Shown one piece after another: positions 22,328 through 32,822 of a DNA stretch of 64,000 nucleotides; position 1 is the stretch's first letter; each line of letters opens with the position of its first letter. Origin of the DNA: Aricia agestis (taxonomy: Eukaryota; Arthropoda; Insecta; Lepidoptera; Lycaenidae); NCBI RefSeq assembly GCF_905147365.1, contig NC_056421.1, positions 13,534,001 to 13,598,000 of the forward strand, read 5' to 3'. Below the pieces are notes generated by a model. That model had not been told where the DNA came from. It made no database searches and worked only from the letters and a program-made list of their open reading frames with translations. Position numbers and translations under genes: made by a program.

Positions 22328-22620
22328 TAGATGTCCCGCGCGGCTTCGCCCGCGTAAATTAGAAATTTTACAGAATCCGTAGGTACATTTTCCCATAAAA
22401 AATATTTCCCCCGTTTTTCCCACATTTTCCTGAGTTTCTTCTGTCGTATTAGTCTTAGAGTAATAATATAATATAACCTTCTCGATAAATGATGAGTCTT
22501 ACTCGATAAATGATCTATCTAACACTGAGATAAGTTTTTAAATCGGACCTGTAGTTTCTGAGATTGACGCGTTCAAACAAACATACTCTTCAGGTTTATA
22601 ATATTAGGTAGATATAGATT
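22328..22620 (+). repeat. CTAGATGTCCCGCGCGGCTT repeat, copy 1
   Basis: Opens CTAGATGTCCCGCGCGGCTT, contains TTTCCCCCGTTTTTCCCACA, TATTAGTCTTAGAGTAATA and TCGGACCTGTAGTTTCTGAG, and ends TTATAATATTAGGTAGATAT. The same module is tandemly repeated at 54346-55830. Confidence 0.7.
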
Positions 22621-22685
22621 ATTTTTAATTATCGCTTGACAAACTCGAGTCTCGATCTAAAAGACTATGAAATGGTATAATATGG

Positions 22686-22713
22686 TAGTGATGATGATGA
22701 TGATGATGATGAT
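22686..22713 (+). repeat. (GAT)n microsatellite
   Basis: About nine uninterrupted GAT units, giving a spurious histidine run on the opposite strand. Confidence 0.9.
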
Positions 22714-22989
22714 GAAGAATGTAATTTGCATAGTAGCATATGCTTTCTGTTCTTAAAACAACGCCGAAACTCCCAAACTTGTATCTATAAAGAATCAGGA
22801 ATTCTCTCAGCACCTTCCGAACCACGGTATACCAGGTATATCTCGGTGCAAAATCTTACTTGTTGGTAGCATATGCTTAGAATACTTCTCACGAAACCGA
22901 AGTCACCATATGTTTCCCTATAAGTTTTGAGGAGTTCCCTCGATTACTTATGGATCCTTCATCAGATCACCACTTTTCTGAATATAATA

Positions 22990-23115
22990 CCAAATTGGGA
23001 TGATACCCTATATACCAAAAGAAAAATTTTGAAAATCGGTTAACAAACGGCGGAGTAATCGTTGAATATAAGAAAACGAACATAACACCTCCCCCATTTT
23101 GAAAGTCGGTTAAAA
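22990..23115 (-). repeat. ACCGACTTC...GGAGG dispersed repeat, minus-strand copy
   Basis: Read on the minus strand it runs ACCGACTTTCAAAATGGGGG, then TACTCCGCCGTTTGTTAACC and GATTTTCAAAATTTTTC, matching the family at 4941. Confidence 0.6.
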
Positions 23116-23289
23116 TTGTTGCCTATGTGTTATTTATTTAATATTTTAATCAGCACATGAATTGAATAACAAAATTTTTTTCAAATTAATCGTAGCACCA
23201 TCTGTCAGGACAAACTAAAATTGAAATAGAATAATATTGAATGCGATGATAGCGCCGTCCGCCGGATCTAATGTAAAACATTCCAAAAA

Positions 23290-23470
23290 CAACAACTCCT
23301 TATAAATAAGAAATTAATTGAAAAAACATTTTCCAGTAGACCAAACTGTAAATCTAAACCATTCTCGAATCTCCACGAACACACACAAAAAATTTCATCA
23401 AAATTGGTCCAGTCGTTTAGGAGGAGTTCAGTCACATACACACGCACACAAGAAATATATATATTAAGAT
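23290..23470 (+). mobile_element. RTE-type LINE 3' end fragment
   Basis: ATTCTCGAATCTCCACGAAC then TCATCAAAATTGGTCCAGTC, GTTTAGGAGGAGTTCAGTCA and CACACAAGAAATATATATAT match the common 3' end of lepidopteran RTE-like LINEs. No coding part is present. Confidence 0.6.
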
Positions 23471-23864
23471 AAGTCGTAAACTATGATTCAAATAGTGACT
23501 ATAATTGCCCCTTGTATTATTTTATTCATAAAGCCCCATCTATAACTCGCATGGGTCACTCTTGGCAATTGTCATGCCAAAATGACCCTTTTGTACTTAT
23601 AATTACGGTCATACTCGAAGGGTTAACGAGCTTCGGGGACATAAAGTGTCTTTTTATTGTCTTTGGGGTCGTCCCGTCCACTCGACTGGTCCGTTTGATG
23701 GGCGAGGGTTAAATTATTAAAATTTTATTTTCTTTCGTATGTTAATTAAAATTTTGGGTTTAAGATGTTCGAAACTTTAAATAGGTTTATAGCTTGTTAT
23801 GTCGGCAATTACTTTAATTATATTAGGGTCTTTACATACCGTGACGCAAAGCGATATCTATATA
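23471..23864. other. anonymous DNA
   Basis: No recognised gene or repeat. Confidence 0.35.
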
Positions 23865-24310
23865 TTAATACGTGAGCCAAAAACTTTGTATCCCTTTTGA
23901 CGAAAAATGGGGAAACGTAGGTGAATGAAAATTTGCACAGTTATAGTTTATATGGTGAATTTTGAAATTATGCTTTTATCATACATTTTTTTAACAAACA
24001 AAACATTACACACACACTAAAAAAATGTTAGATTTTTGAGTGACAAGCCTATAGATACGAATTAAAATCTTTTATTCATGCTTGAAGTCTGTTGACAACA
24101 AGGTGACAAATTGAAAATGGATTATAGTTTTTTTAATGAAAGATCTCTATACTATTAGACAATGCTTACACGGCCAGTCTGAGATCAGCTGAGTCCCAGA
24201 GACAAGAGTTGAAAAAAATGTGATAAAGTCAATATTTTTTTACAAAATATAGGTAGCAGTCCTAATGTCGTTGAAAATAAGGTCGAATAAAGTCCATTGG
24301 GCGATCTCTA
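23865..24310 (+). repeat. unclassified dispersed repeat, copy 1 (inverted partner at 27800)
   Basis: It shares with 27800-28150, in opposite orientation, CGTAGGTGAATGAAAATTTG, ATAGTTTATATGGTGAA, TTATGCTTTTATCATACATT, GACAAGCCTATA and CATTGGGCGAT. No coding potential or ends recognised. Confidence 0.65.
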
Positions 24311-25149
24311 GTTATGATAATGCAAAATTATTAAACTTTTCACAAACTAAAAAGACATAAGTTTCATTTGCAAGAGTTTCTTGATGTAATATGCAGTTTA
24401 AAACAAGTTTTTTTTGCATTGAAATTTGTAACTAGTACGTTTGTGTCCAGCGAATAAAATAACTTTTTAATTTTAACGCAGCGCCGCGTCACTTATTTCA
24501 TGTAAAACGACTTTAGCGCATATTCTCACTTCTCAACCTCAAAACACATTAGAGTCAAAGCTCAAATTACTAGTCCAACCCTTGTCTACAGACCAGCCTT
24601 AGACCCTCAAAATGCCTAACCCTCTTTATCCCAAAATTAATCATAACCCTTATTAGGGCAAGCAGTCAGTCACGCAGTGAAAATATTTTAGCATAATAAT
24701 TGATGGTGTACACGTGGAGATTACTAGAACCTTATCCCGTTGGTTTAGAGTCGTAAATTGAACGGAATGGTATCTCTATATTTTATGGAAAATAGACCAG
24801 TGACATGATAATATCTGGGATGACTTCTTATGGTTTCTGCTTGCCTGGTACTCGTGGATGCTAGTAATAAAAATATATATTATCCGCAGCCGAACATATA
24901 ACCTCCTCCTATTTGGAAGTCAGTTAAAAAGTAACTTATTAGTAAGGAAATAGGTTAAAATTGGTTAGTAGACGTTTTGCGCCAAAACCGCGCTTTATAT
25001 AGGAACCTATTATAGGAACAGGGTACTTAGTAAACTTGTATTCGAGAATTTTGATTGCGTTTTTGCGCAGTTACAATTTGACGTAAGTAGGTAGGTATAG
25101 CTTCGCCGAGCGATGCTGCGACCACTGATGTTAAAAGTTAATACCCATA
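24311..25149. other. anonymous DNA with one repeat fragment
   Basis: CCGAACATATAACCTCCTCC then TATTTGGAAGTCAGTTAAAA at about 24890-24930 is a minus-strand fragment of the ACCGACTTCC family. Otherwise nothing recognised. Confidence 0.4.
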
Positions 25150-25264
25150 TTTTTTTTAAATAAGGGGGCAAACGAGCAAATGGGTCACCAGCAACTTATA
25201 CCGTCGCCCATGGACACTCGCAACATTAGAAGAGCTGCAGGTGCGTTGCCAGCCTTTTGAGGGA
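25150..25264 (-). mobile_element. 3' fragment of the GTTTGCCCCCTTA-tail retroposon
   Basis: Minus-strand tail: TTTAAAAAAA-side complement followed by AAGGGGGCAAACGAGCAAAT, GTCGCCCATGGACACTCGCA and GCTGCAGGTGCGTTGCCAGC. 5' truncated, as is usual for retroposed copies. Confidence 0.7.
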
Positions 25265-25618
25265 TAAGTTATGACTAATACTCCTGGCTGTATCTTAACT
25301 CTCAAGGAAGGCTAAAGATAGTTGAAATTTTCACTTTATTTTACTAAGATTGTCTCTTTCAAATCGTATCGTGGATACTTTGAAGAGACTCATTCCTTCC
25401 AAGTCCATGACCCTCCCGTATCCCTTAATGCGATTAAGGACGGCCCTATTGTCCACAGCGAGGATATTAGTGAACAAACACATTGATTCGCTTAACAAGC
25501 TGTTATTTCATTGAGGAAAATCTCTTTTATTGGGCTACATTTTGTAACTCGCTCTGTTTTATTGAATACTGCGAAGAAGCAGAAGGATCGTGGTCGATTT
25601 GCGATCGATTTATCGCGT
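25265..25618. other. anonymous DNA
   Basis: No recognised gene or repeat. Confidence 0.35.
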
Positions 25619-25673
25619 ACTAGATGACGCCCGCAACTCCGTTGCAACAAAATTGGGAGTTGCAACAAAAAAG
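25619..25673 (+). repeat. truncated CTAGATGACGCCCGCAACTC repeat
   Basis: Only the head survives, followed by an inverted word: CAACTCCGTTGCAACAAAAT then TGGGAGTTGCAACAAAAAAG. It is cut off by the adjoining retroposon. Confidence 0.6.
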
Positions 25674-25905
25674 ACGTGGAAGAGCCATGCTTCGGCACGA
25701 ATGGGCCGGCTCGACCGGAGAAATACCACGTTCTCACAGAAAACCGGCGTGAAACAGCGCTTGCGCTGTGTTTCGCCGAGTGAGTGAGTTTACCGGAGGC
25801 CCAATTCCCTACCCTATTCCCTTCCCTACCCTATTACCTTCCCTACTCATCCCTATCCTCCCCTATTACCCTATTCCCTCTTAAAAGGCCGGCAACGTAC
25901 CTGCA
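25674..25905 (+). mobile_element. retroposon tail family, copy 4 (3' truncated, left arm of palindrome)
   Basis: Runs from ACGTGGAAGAGCCATGCTTC to GGCCGGCAACGTACCTGCA, where it meets a full copy in the opposite orientation. The expected distal part and A tail are missing. Confidence 0.8.
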
Positions 25906-26203
25906 AATAGGGGCAAACGAGCAAACGGGTCACCTGATGGGAAACAACTTCCGTCGCCCATATACACTCGCAGCATCAGAAGAGCTGCAGGTGCGTCGCC
26001 AGCCTTTTAAGAGGGAATAGGGTAATAGGGGAGGGTAGGAAAGGGAATAGGGGAGGGTAGGAAGGAAAAAGTCGAGGGTAGGGAAGGGAATAGGGTAGGG
26101 GATTGGGCCTCCGGTAAACTCACTCACTCGGCGAAACACAGCGCAAGCGCTGTTTCACGCCGTTTTTCTGTGAGAACGTGGTATTTCTCCGGTCGAGCCG
26201 GCA
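25906..26203 (-). mobile_element. retroposon tail family, copy 5 (right arm of palindrome)
   Basis: Reads on the minus strand from the GGCTCGACCGGAGAAATACC block through the pyrimidine tract to CGTTTGCCCCTATTT. With 25674-25905 it makes a 530-bp tail-to-tail inverted repeat. Confidence 0.8.
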
Positions 26204-26764
26204 CATTGCCTTGTCGCGCGAGCACGAATCTAGGCAGTCGGTCTGCGATCAGTCTGCCCGGAACGTTCGACCTCCTCGTATAGGGCTTTGAGAAACTGGT
26301 ATAATATTATTACCAGTTCATTTCCAATGGAACAAAACGTTCAATCAAATATAAGCGGCCATCAGGGGGCCAAAATGGTCACTGGTCAGAGAATTCGCTA
26401 TACGAAAGTTGCAAGTGCTTGCCGGTTAAATCTATTCTCTTGGCAACAATATTTAAATAGTCGTTTTATACAGCAATTTAAATCGCTTCCAAACACCTCA
26501 ACTCGTGAGTCGTGACTACCGGAACCACATTGATTAAACATCGTAATGAATTTCCCCGCTGCAGTGCGGCGCCGCAACTGGGTCAGCCCTCTAATTGGTC
26601 AATTGCCGGATGGACCAGGCCAGCAGGACCACCTACACGTCTGGGAAAGTGATTGCCCATCTCCTGTGACGTCAGAGGTCAGCGGTCAGACGTTGAGATG
26701 GTCGCCGGTTCATCAGGTTTAAAATAGCTACTTTGTGTGTTTAGACAAGTTTAGAATACCATAT
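26204..26764. other. anonymous DNA
   Basis: No recognised gene or repeat. Confidence 0.35.
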
Positions 26765-27056
26765 TATAATGTTTTGGAATCTAAATACATGACTGACTGA
26801 CTGACAGACTGACATAGTGATCTATCAACGCACAGCCCAAGCCACTGGACGGATCGGGCTGAAATTTGGCAAGCAGGTAGATGTTATTACGTAGGCATCC
26901 GCTAAGAAAGGATTTTGATCAATTCTACCCCCAAGGGGGTAAAATAGGGGATGAAAGTTTGAAACTTTGTCAATATTAAACCTTTCGGGCTGAGACTTTG
27001 ATACCTAATGAATAATAATATTTCTTAACGCGAGCGAAGTCCGGGGCAAAAGCTAG
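26765..27056 (+). repeat. lepidopteran repeat ending AACGCGAGCGAAGTCCGGGG
   Basis: Contains (GACT)n, CAACGCACAGCCCAAGCCAC, GGACGGATCGGGCTGAAATT, TACCCCCAAGGGGGTAAAAT and the terminal AACGCGAGCGAAGTCCGGGG with CAAAAGCTAGT. This module and end are widespread in Lepidoptera. Confidence 0.7.
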
Positions 27057-27086
27057 TTTTTAATAAAGTTGATCTAAAGCTGTTAC

Positions 27087-27567
27087 TTAAGAGGATTCCA
27101 CACCGCCATTTTTCCCATACAAACGCTGTCCCCTGTTTCCTCCCTGGATAATGCTAGTAGAGTTATAATTTTTTTCCTGAATATCTACGGCCACTAACAC
27201 AATGTCCCTATGTTTTCCTTTTTTTCATAATTTAATTATTAAATAAGATATGAACGTTCAAAAACCCAAAAAAATGGCCAGATTTTCCACTGTGTTCAAA
27301 CGTCCAGAAAACAGATTTGGATAGATTATACAAAAAAAGCAAAACATAGGAACACAGCTCAAGCCTTTTTTTAATCTTTAATGAAAAAAGTACTTAAATC
27401 GGTTAAGTTTTGGAGAAGGAATCAGGGGACAACGAATCGTTGATTTTCTGGATTTTCTGCAGTTGTCTCTATCGCGTTCTGCGGTATAGGCTTGAGGTAA
27501 GGGAGACAGCTATAGATATTACACGTACTTTTTTTTCATTTCTCTAGCTGCTGTGGTATCCTCTTAA
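27087..27567 (+). mobile_element. TTAA-flanked MITE, GAGGATTCCACA family, copy B
   Basis: The ends GAGGATTCCACA and TGTGGTATCCTC are inverted and each is flanked by TTAA. Nearly identical to the copy at 53095 and homologous to the inverted copy at 9118. TTAA targets and duplications are a piggyBac-superfamily hallmark. No coding capacity. Confidence 0.8.
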
Positions 27568-27799
27568 GGTACCGAACCTCGCGGCAAGCGACCGCGACCG
27601 ACAAAAATTAAAATAAAATGCCACTTTATGAACTAGGCTATAGGTTTTATTTTCAACCGACATCTGGCGACCCATGCACACGCTGATTTGTAGTGACGTA
27701 GAGAGCCTACTAACTAACGTAGAGCCAAATATTTGAACTAAAACTAAAAACTAACTATACCTAACTGACATATTCTGAGAACTGAAAGCTTTTGTGAAA

Positions 27800-28150
27800 A
27801 CTTGAATCGCCCAATGGTCTTCGACCTTAAATTTAATTATTTTCTTCTTTTGGCTCCCCATTTAAAGTATTGATAAAAAAAAACAACTATCCATTTTTAA
27901 TTTGACAACAGATTTCAACCATAAACAAAAGAGTATAATTCGTATGTATAGGCTTGTTATTCAAAAAGATGGTAGTGTGCACATTGTAGTATGTGTAATG
28001 TTTTATTTGTTAAAAAAATGTATGATAAAAGCATAATTTCAAAATAATATTAGCTCGATGCACTCCTTCACCATATAAACTATAACTGTGCAAAATTTCA
28101 TTCGCCTACGTTTCCGCATTTTTCGTCAAAATCCTTTCGCTATGATAAAA
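27800..28150 (-). repeat. unclassified dispersed repeat, copy 2 (inverted)
   Basis: Inverted partner of 23865-24310: ATGTATGATAAAAGCATAAT, ACCATATAAACTATAACTGT and CATTCGCCTACGTTTCC are reverse complements of words in that copy. A short insertion AATATTAGCTCGATGCACTC interrupts the match. Confidence 0.65.
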
Positions 28151-28992
28151 GTGTACCTCTTTCTGTTACCATTTCATTAACTTACACTAAAACCACTGCG
28201 CTGGGCTGTATAACAAACGCCAAAAGTGATGTAATATAAAATTTTAATCAGCCATCAAATTACAAAGTTGATATCAAAAATTGTTTGTAACTTAATTATG
28301 AAGCTCTCAAAGTATTTGTAATATAAATTACGACTCGCCTGAGAATTAGAAGTTATTAAGAATGCATTACAAAGTATTTCAATATTGAGTTTGGTGCTAT
28401 TAAAAGTTTCAAACAAAATTGGCGTTATGATTAAAAATATTTGGCACGCTAACGCTGATCCACGTAGCTGCCACAATAGACATAACTACCAGTAGTTCGA
28501 CTGCAAAGAAACGGACAGGTTTCAATATCTGTCAAATTCGTCCGGTTTCACTAGGATTATGAATGGATTGTCCCTCGCGCTGGCTGATATAATTTATTTT
28601 TAAATATTTACAATAAATATTTCAAAATTGGATTCTGACAATTTTAATTGCATGTGCCAAAACACAAACAACAAAACGACCAAAGAGGAACACGTCCATC
28701 GAATATGTCATATTTTTAAATTCGTAGGTAACAACCAACCCTAGCGACGATTTTCGTCATAATACGTCAAATTTAAAAATTTTAGCATCAGTTCTAAGTC
28801 GGCATACTCTATCATTCTGTCTACTCTGTAGCTGCTTTCTAGTGGATTTTTAAAAGTATCAGACAAAGTCAACTACTTGGATGCGTAAGCGTAGTTTAAT
28901 CAGGATATTTATCAAGAAGTGGCTTATTGTCTATAAAGGACTTGAAGGGAATTATTATGGTTATTACTTATTATATTGTCTAGATCCACGGT
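28151..28992. other. anonymous AT-rich DNA
   Basis: No recognised gene or repeat. Confidence 0.35.
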
Positions 28993-29391
28993 TTTATGTT
29001 GTACTGGTAGCAGTACACTGTAGAGTGAAATAAACAACACGGACTTCTTTACGTAAAGAACATTCCGACGCACGAAAGAATTTGTCTTTTTGTCCGCGGA
29101 CATGCCGCGCCGCCATCAGTGCCCACAGGGTACCTGCGGCGCGGTCTTTTTGCCCGCCGTGTGTGTTGGTAATATAGGATTCCCTTTGTGCTATCGTTCG
29201 CGGGGCCCGCCCCGCCCCGTCGTCTGCAAAGCGCCTAAAATTCTGACTTATTGTCCTTACCGAACTTAAAAGATTTTTGCAGAAATCTGTGGCATGCTGG
29301 AAGCCCACGTGATTGAGCTGCCATAATTATTATACCGACACATTTTGAACCTTCTATAGCGCGATGCAGAACTGTGGCGCTAGTTGCCACA
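28993..29391 (-). mobile_element. solo LTR related to the 14.3-kb element
   Basis: On the minus strand it begins TGTGGCAACTAGCGCCACAG, then CTGCATCGCGCTATAGAAG and CACGTGGGCTTCCAGC. The 14295-14941 LTR has TGTGGC, CTGCATCGCGCTATCGAAG and AGTGGGCTTC in the same order. A GC-rich middle (GGGGCGGGGCGGGCCCCGCG) follows and the end is ...GTACAACATAAA. A 104-residue frame lies within but is unsupported as a protein. No target duplication could be fixed. Confidence 0.55.
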
Positions 29392-29450
29392 ATTTGAATT
29401 TTGAACCCACAACCTCCGAGACACCCACACCATTAAACTCGGGGCGCTCG
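29392..29450 (-). mobile_element. tRNA-like SINE head remnant
   Basis: Minus strand shows GGAGGTTGTGGGTTCAAAAT, a decayed box B like that of family 2, next to the solo LTR. Confidence 0.4.
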
Positions 29451-29934
29451 ATGTATTCATAACCGTATTAAGTACCATAATGACGTCATCAAGGTACACC
29501 ATCGTCACCATTTCCACCGCATTACCCCGGACCCAGCCTCATAACTAAATGTCCAACATTACGGTTTAAGGGCCACTAGTGATGGTCCATATGGATTATG
29601 TGTCGATAAAATGATAGTTTATCGATAGTTTATGAACTTATAACAGTAACAGTAAGAAACTGTCTCACTTTATAACGGTGTACGGAGGAGAAACAGGGAG
29701 CGACAAAAAAAGGGAGCTACAAATAACAATCAAGCTATATTTTGGAAATCTATACTATTTTGTACCTAACAATGTCTTGTTTACATATTAATATTATTTA
29801 TATTAGTGCGGCATAGTGAAAAAGAATAGGATATTATAACGTTTACGATTAATGAAATTGTACCTATTGATAGTTTACACTACGATCAAAATGTATAGCA
29901 ATTATTGCCATAATAAGTTTAATAAGTCACCCTA
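29451..29934. other. anonymous DNA
   Basis: No recognised gene or repeat. Confidence 0.35.
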
Positions 29935-30050
29935 GGGGTAATTTAGACCACAACGCGATGCGTAGACGCATTTTCTAAATACTGAATTGACCGATTTAAA
30001 ATGCGTGAGACGTCTTGCAAATCTGTCATATCCATACCAACTTTTGCCGT
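29935..30050. mobile_element. partial MITE of the GGGTYRATTCAGACC family
   Basis: AGGGGTAATTTAGACCACAA then CGCGATGCGTAGACGCATTT and ATGCGTGAGACGTCTTGC match the left half and middle of 6847-7012. The right terminus is missing. Confidence 0.55.
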
Positions 30051-30459
30051 ACATGGCATGCCAGCCCCATCGTTCATCTTATAGCTATGATTAACAATTA
30101 ATTAAATATCCTATACAAACACACTGCCGCATCACTTGCAAACATGTCACTTGGAAAAGCGATCCGTCAAGTCAAATACATTTTCGACATCTGACATCTA
30201 ACATCGCCATCAAAATCATGTAAACGAGGCATCGAATATTTTCGCGTGGACTTGTCGAAAGTATTCGGCGCTTCTTCATCGAAACACCTCATTATTCCCA
30301 ACTCGTATACTACACGTGGTATCGTATCGACAACATCAAAGCCGCGCGCCCATCACTATTCGGCGATGATCGCGACGCGGCGCCTTGAATAAATCACGCC
30401 ACCTCTGATCCTAAATAAGTACGCCCTCGTGTGTGAAATATCGAATGCCGACGAGTTCA
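30051..30459. other. anonymous DNA
   Basis: No recognised gene or repeat. Confidence 0.35.
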
Positions 30460-30639
30460 GGGGCCCGATTCTCGACAGTCGAACTACGCTTGCGAGTTGC
30501 GGGTGATATAGCATGTCCTTTTGAACGCAGGCCGTCTCATTCTCAGGTGAGACCGCGCGTGCGAACGTTAATTTGATTTGATTTGATTAATGAAAAGCCT
30601 GCAATCAAAATGACATTCGACGCTTGAGAATCGGCCCCC
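30460..30639. mobile_element. MITE, GGGGCCGATTCTC family, 180 bp
   Basis: Ends GGGGCCCGATTCTCGACAGT and TTGAGAATCGGCCCCC are inverted copies. The centre includes (TGATT)n and TCTCAGGTGAGA. No coding capacity. Confidence 0.65.
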
Positions 30640-30727
30640 AGGCGCCATAGGTCTTATACACTTACAATACCTTTACTTTTTACAATACCCGACCGTAGCA
30701 AGATTGGTTTGAATAGGGAAGTTGTAC

Positions 30728-31020
30728 AGGCCAGCTACGCAGAAGTAATATTATATTGACCCAGTATGTACGGAGTGTACTTTACTTTCGTAACGCGTGA
30801 CTGATGACCATCACGGCTGGCGAGAATCAGACACAAGACTTTTTACATGCCCATCCGACGCACCATGTTTCTTGTCAGACAATCAGTTAATCAGTTTGCA
30901 TTTTCCCAACTAAGCTTGGTAACAACATACTCGTAGTAACAACAAGTTTTCAATGAGGGATTTGAACCCAAGACCTGCCAGTCAAGAGCCACGCTCTAAA
31001 CCACTGGGTCACGGAGGCGT
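30728..31020 (-). mobile_element. tRNA-headed SINE, family 2, copy C
   Basis: Minus-strand head: ACGCCTCCGTGACCCAGTGG, TTTAGAGCGTGGCTCTTGAC, and a weakened box B GGTCTTGGGTTCAAATCCC. The 3' region GTAGCTGGCC matches copy B. More diverged than the other two copies. Confidence 0.7.
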
Positions 31021-31103
31021 CACACACATTGTCATTCATACGTTGCCCCACGTACATCCTCCTACTTAACATAATATAATACGCCATTTTCTTGACTTTA
31101 TTA

Positions 31104-31281
31104 ACCGACTTCCAAAAAGGAGGTTCTATATTCGGCTGTGCAATATTTTTGTACAGATTTCCCATTCTGCAGGGGGTATGAAGATTTTTGTATGGAGCCT
31201 GGCCGACCTGTCCGCTAAATATTCGTGAACGCGAAAAAACACATATAGCGGACAGTAGGTCGGCCAAAATCTTCATACCCC
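31104..31281. mobile_element. ACCGACTTCC fragment with an adjoining fold-back MITE
   Basis: 31104-31150 is ACCGACTTCCAAAAAGGAGG then TATTCGGCTGTG. At 31172-31281 GGGGTATGAAGATTTTTGTA and TGGCCGACCTGTCCGCT are mirrored by AGCGGACAGTAGGTCGGCC and AAAATCTTCATACCCC, a compact hairpin of about 110 bases. Confidence 0.65.
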
Positions 31282-31958
31282 AAAGATAGGAAACATATTG
31301 CACTACAGCTGCATTATGGCATTATGTTAGTGAATAAAAAAAGATGTAATATTTTTTAAACTATATTGCATATTGATCTTTTATCGCGGGCTTTGAGTGC
31401 GGCAACCCAATCAAGAAATTCCGTTAAGTAGGTACTCAAAAATCTTAACACCCCCACTTCGACCAGCACGTTGCCAGACTTCGGCACGGTATTTAGTAAG
31501 TAGCTTTACCCCGGCATTCCCCTTGTGACGTTTTTTTCCAGGTACTAATTTTTAAGTACATTAAACTATGTAAAAGCCGCCAAATCTCATCAATCGAAAA
31601 ATACCATTAAAACGCACTGGTAGAAGCACGTCCAGCACTATGAGAAAATCAGGAGCCACTCGAAAAACCAAACAAAGACGTTTTCTATTGCAATTTCAAT
31701 ACGTTTCTGTTGGAGGACCCGAGCACAGTTTAAACATCATACAGTAGAGTAACTTAGTAGTCAATCAATCAAATCAAAACGAGTCGTGTCCTTCAAATCG
31801 AACTCGCTAAGCACTGAAATATGTGCTACTTCAAATTATGTGAAATTACGACAGTCTACACACATTTTCCTTGACATCATGGTTTCAACTAAATTTGTTC
31901 CCTGGCATCATGGTTCCGCCGAAAACAAAAATAATTTGAATGAAAGAAAGTAACCATT
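31282..31958. other. anonymous DNA
   Basis: No recognised gene or repeat. Confidence 0.35.
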
Positions 31959-32001
31959 AGGGAGGTCGCAGACGACAGACTTCGTCGTCTGCGATCTCCC
32001 T
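31959..32001. repeat. short hairpin, 17-base arms
   Basis: AGGGAGGTCGCAGACGA pairs with TCGTCTGCGATCTCCCT with one mismatch, across a loop of nine bases. It may be the remnant of a fold-back element or a structured RNA stem. Confidence 0.75.
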
Positions 32002-32518
32002 TATGTACCACGGTTCCCAATATTGCTCTAAACTAGCGTAGAAATACGATAGATCCTTATAAATTTATTTTGTTAAGTGTATCACCGAGAATTCATATTG
32101 GACTAAGACATCGATGCGGTTCCGTTGTTTTAAAAGTTTAGGAACGGTCTACTGTATGTAATTCACATTGTGGCACAAGCTATGAATATTGCGGGCCACT
32201 CGAGACGGCTCGCAGACGAATCGCTCGTTACTTATAGACTATAGCTTGAGCTAGAACAGTGCACAGTCTAAGAAATCCAATGTTTACCAAAAAGACTTCA
32301 GATACGGCTTTCCGTTATTTCCAAATGAACCGATTTAATCCCTAGATAGGGAAAATGATTTTCCGATTAACTATTAATTAGTTTTTTGAACGAAACTTCT
32401 TTAGTTGGGCACGTTTTTTTTGGATTTGTGTTAAAATGATAAATTCAAGTCGGATGTTACCTGACCAAACATTCGTAAGACGGAGGGAGATTGGACCGGT
32501 GGCGCAGCGTAGGATATT
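32002..32518. other. anonymous DNA
   Basis: No recognised gene or repeat. Confidence 0.35.
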
Positions 32519-32520
32519 AA

Positions 32521-32658
32521 GGGCCTGTTTCACCACTTCCTGATAAGTGCTGGATAAGCTATCCACCACTTAACTTGACAGATATAATATGGTGAATCTG
32601 TCAAATAAGTTGTGGATTGCCTATCCGGCACTTTATCAGGAAGTGGCGAAACAGGCCC
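32521..32658. mobile_element. fold-back MITE, GGGCCTGTTTCACC family, copy A
   Basis: The arms GGGCCTGTTTCACCACTTCC, TGATAAGTGC and TGACAGAT pair with their mirror GAAACAGGCCC, CACTTTATCAGGAAGTGGCG and AATCTGTCA, making almost the entire 138 bp a hairpin. Other copies: 35163 (arm), 35244, 51690. Confidence 0.8.
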
Positions 32659-32661
32659 TTA

Positions 32662-32819
32662 GCCCGGGCGCGCACTAGTGGCCAGGCCGCGGTGGCCATC
32701 GAAAGCATGGTGTGGCCGCTTGACAGCGTGCGGCCAGGTGCGCGTAGTCTATGGCGGGTTCATACTAAGGTATCTATCTCGATGGCCGCCGCGGCCTGGC
32801 CGCTAGTGCGCGCCCGGGC
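32662..32819. mobile_element. GC-rich fold-back element abutting the previous one
   Basis: GCCCGGGCGCGCACTAGTGG, CCAGGCCGCGGTGGCCATCG and the mirror GATGGCCGCCGCGGCCTGG, CGCTAGTGCGCGCCCGGGC form arms over 40 bases. TTA (32659-32661) and TAA (32820-32822) flank it, so a TA duplication is possible. Its GC content is far above that of its surroundings. Confidence 0.75.
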
Positions 32820-32822
32820 TAA

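Noticed and set aside
22625..22825. Frame with a run of histidines
   Set aside because: The run is the complement of a (GAT)n microsatellite.
28994..29308. 104-codon frame on the minus strand
   Set aside because: Lies inside the solo LTR; no protein motif, open because of GC-rich composition.
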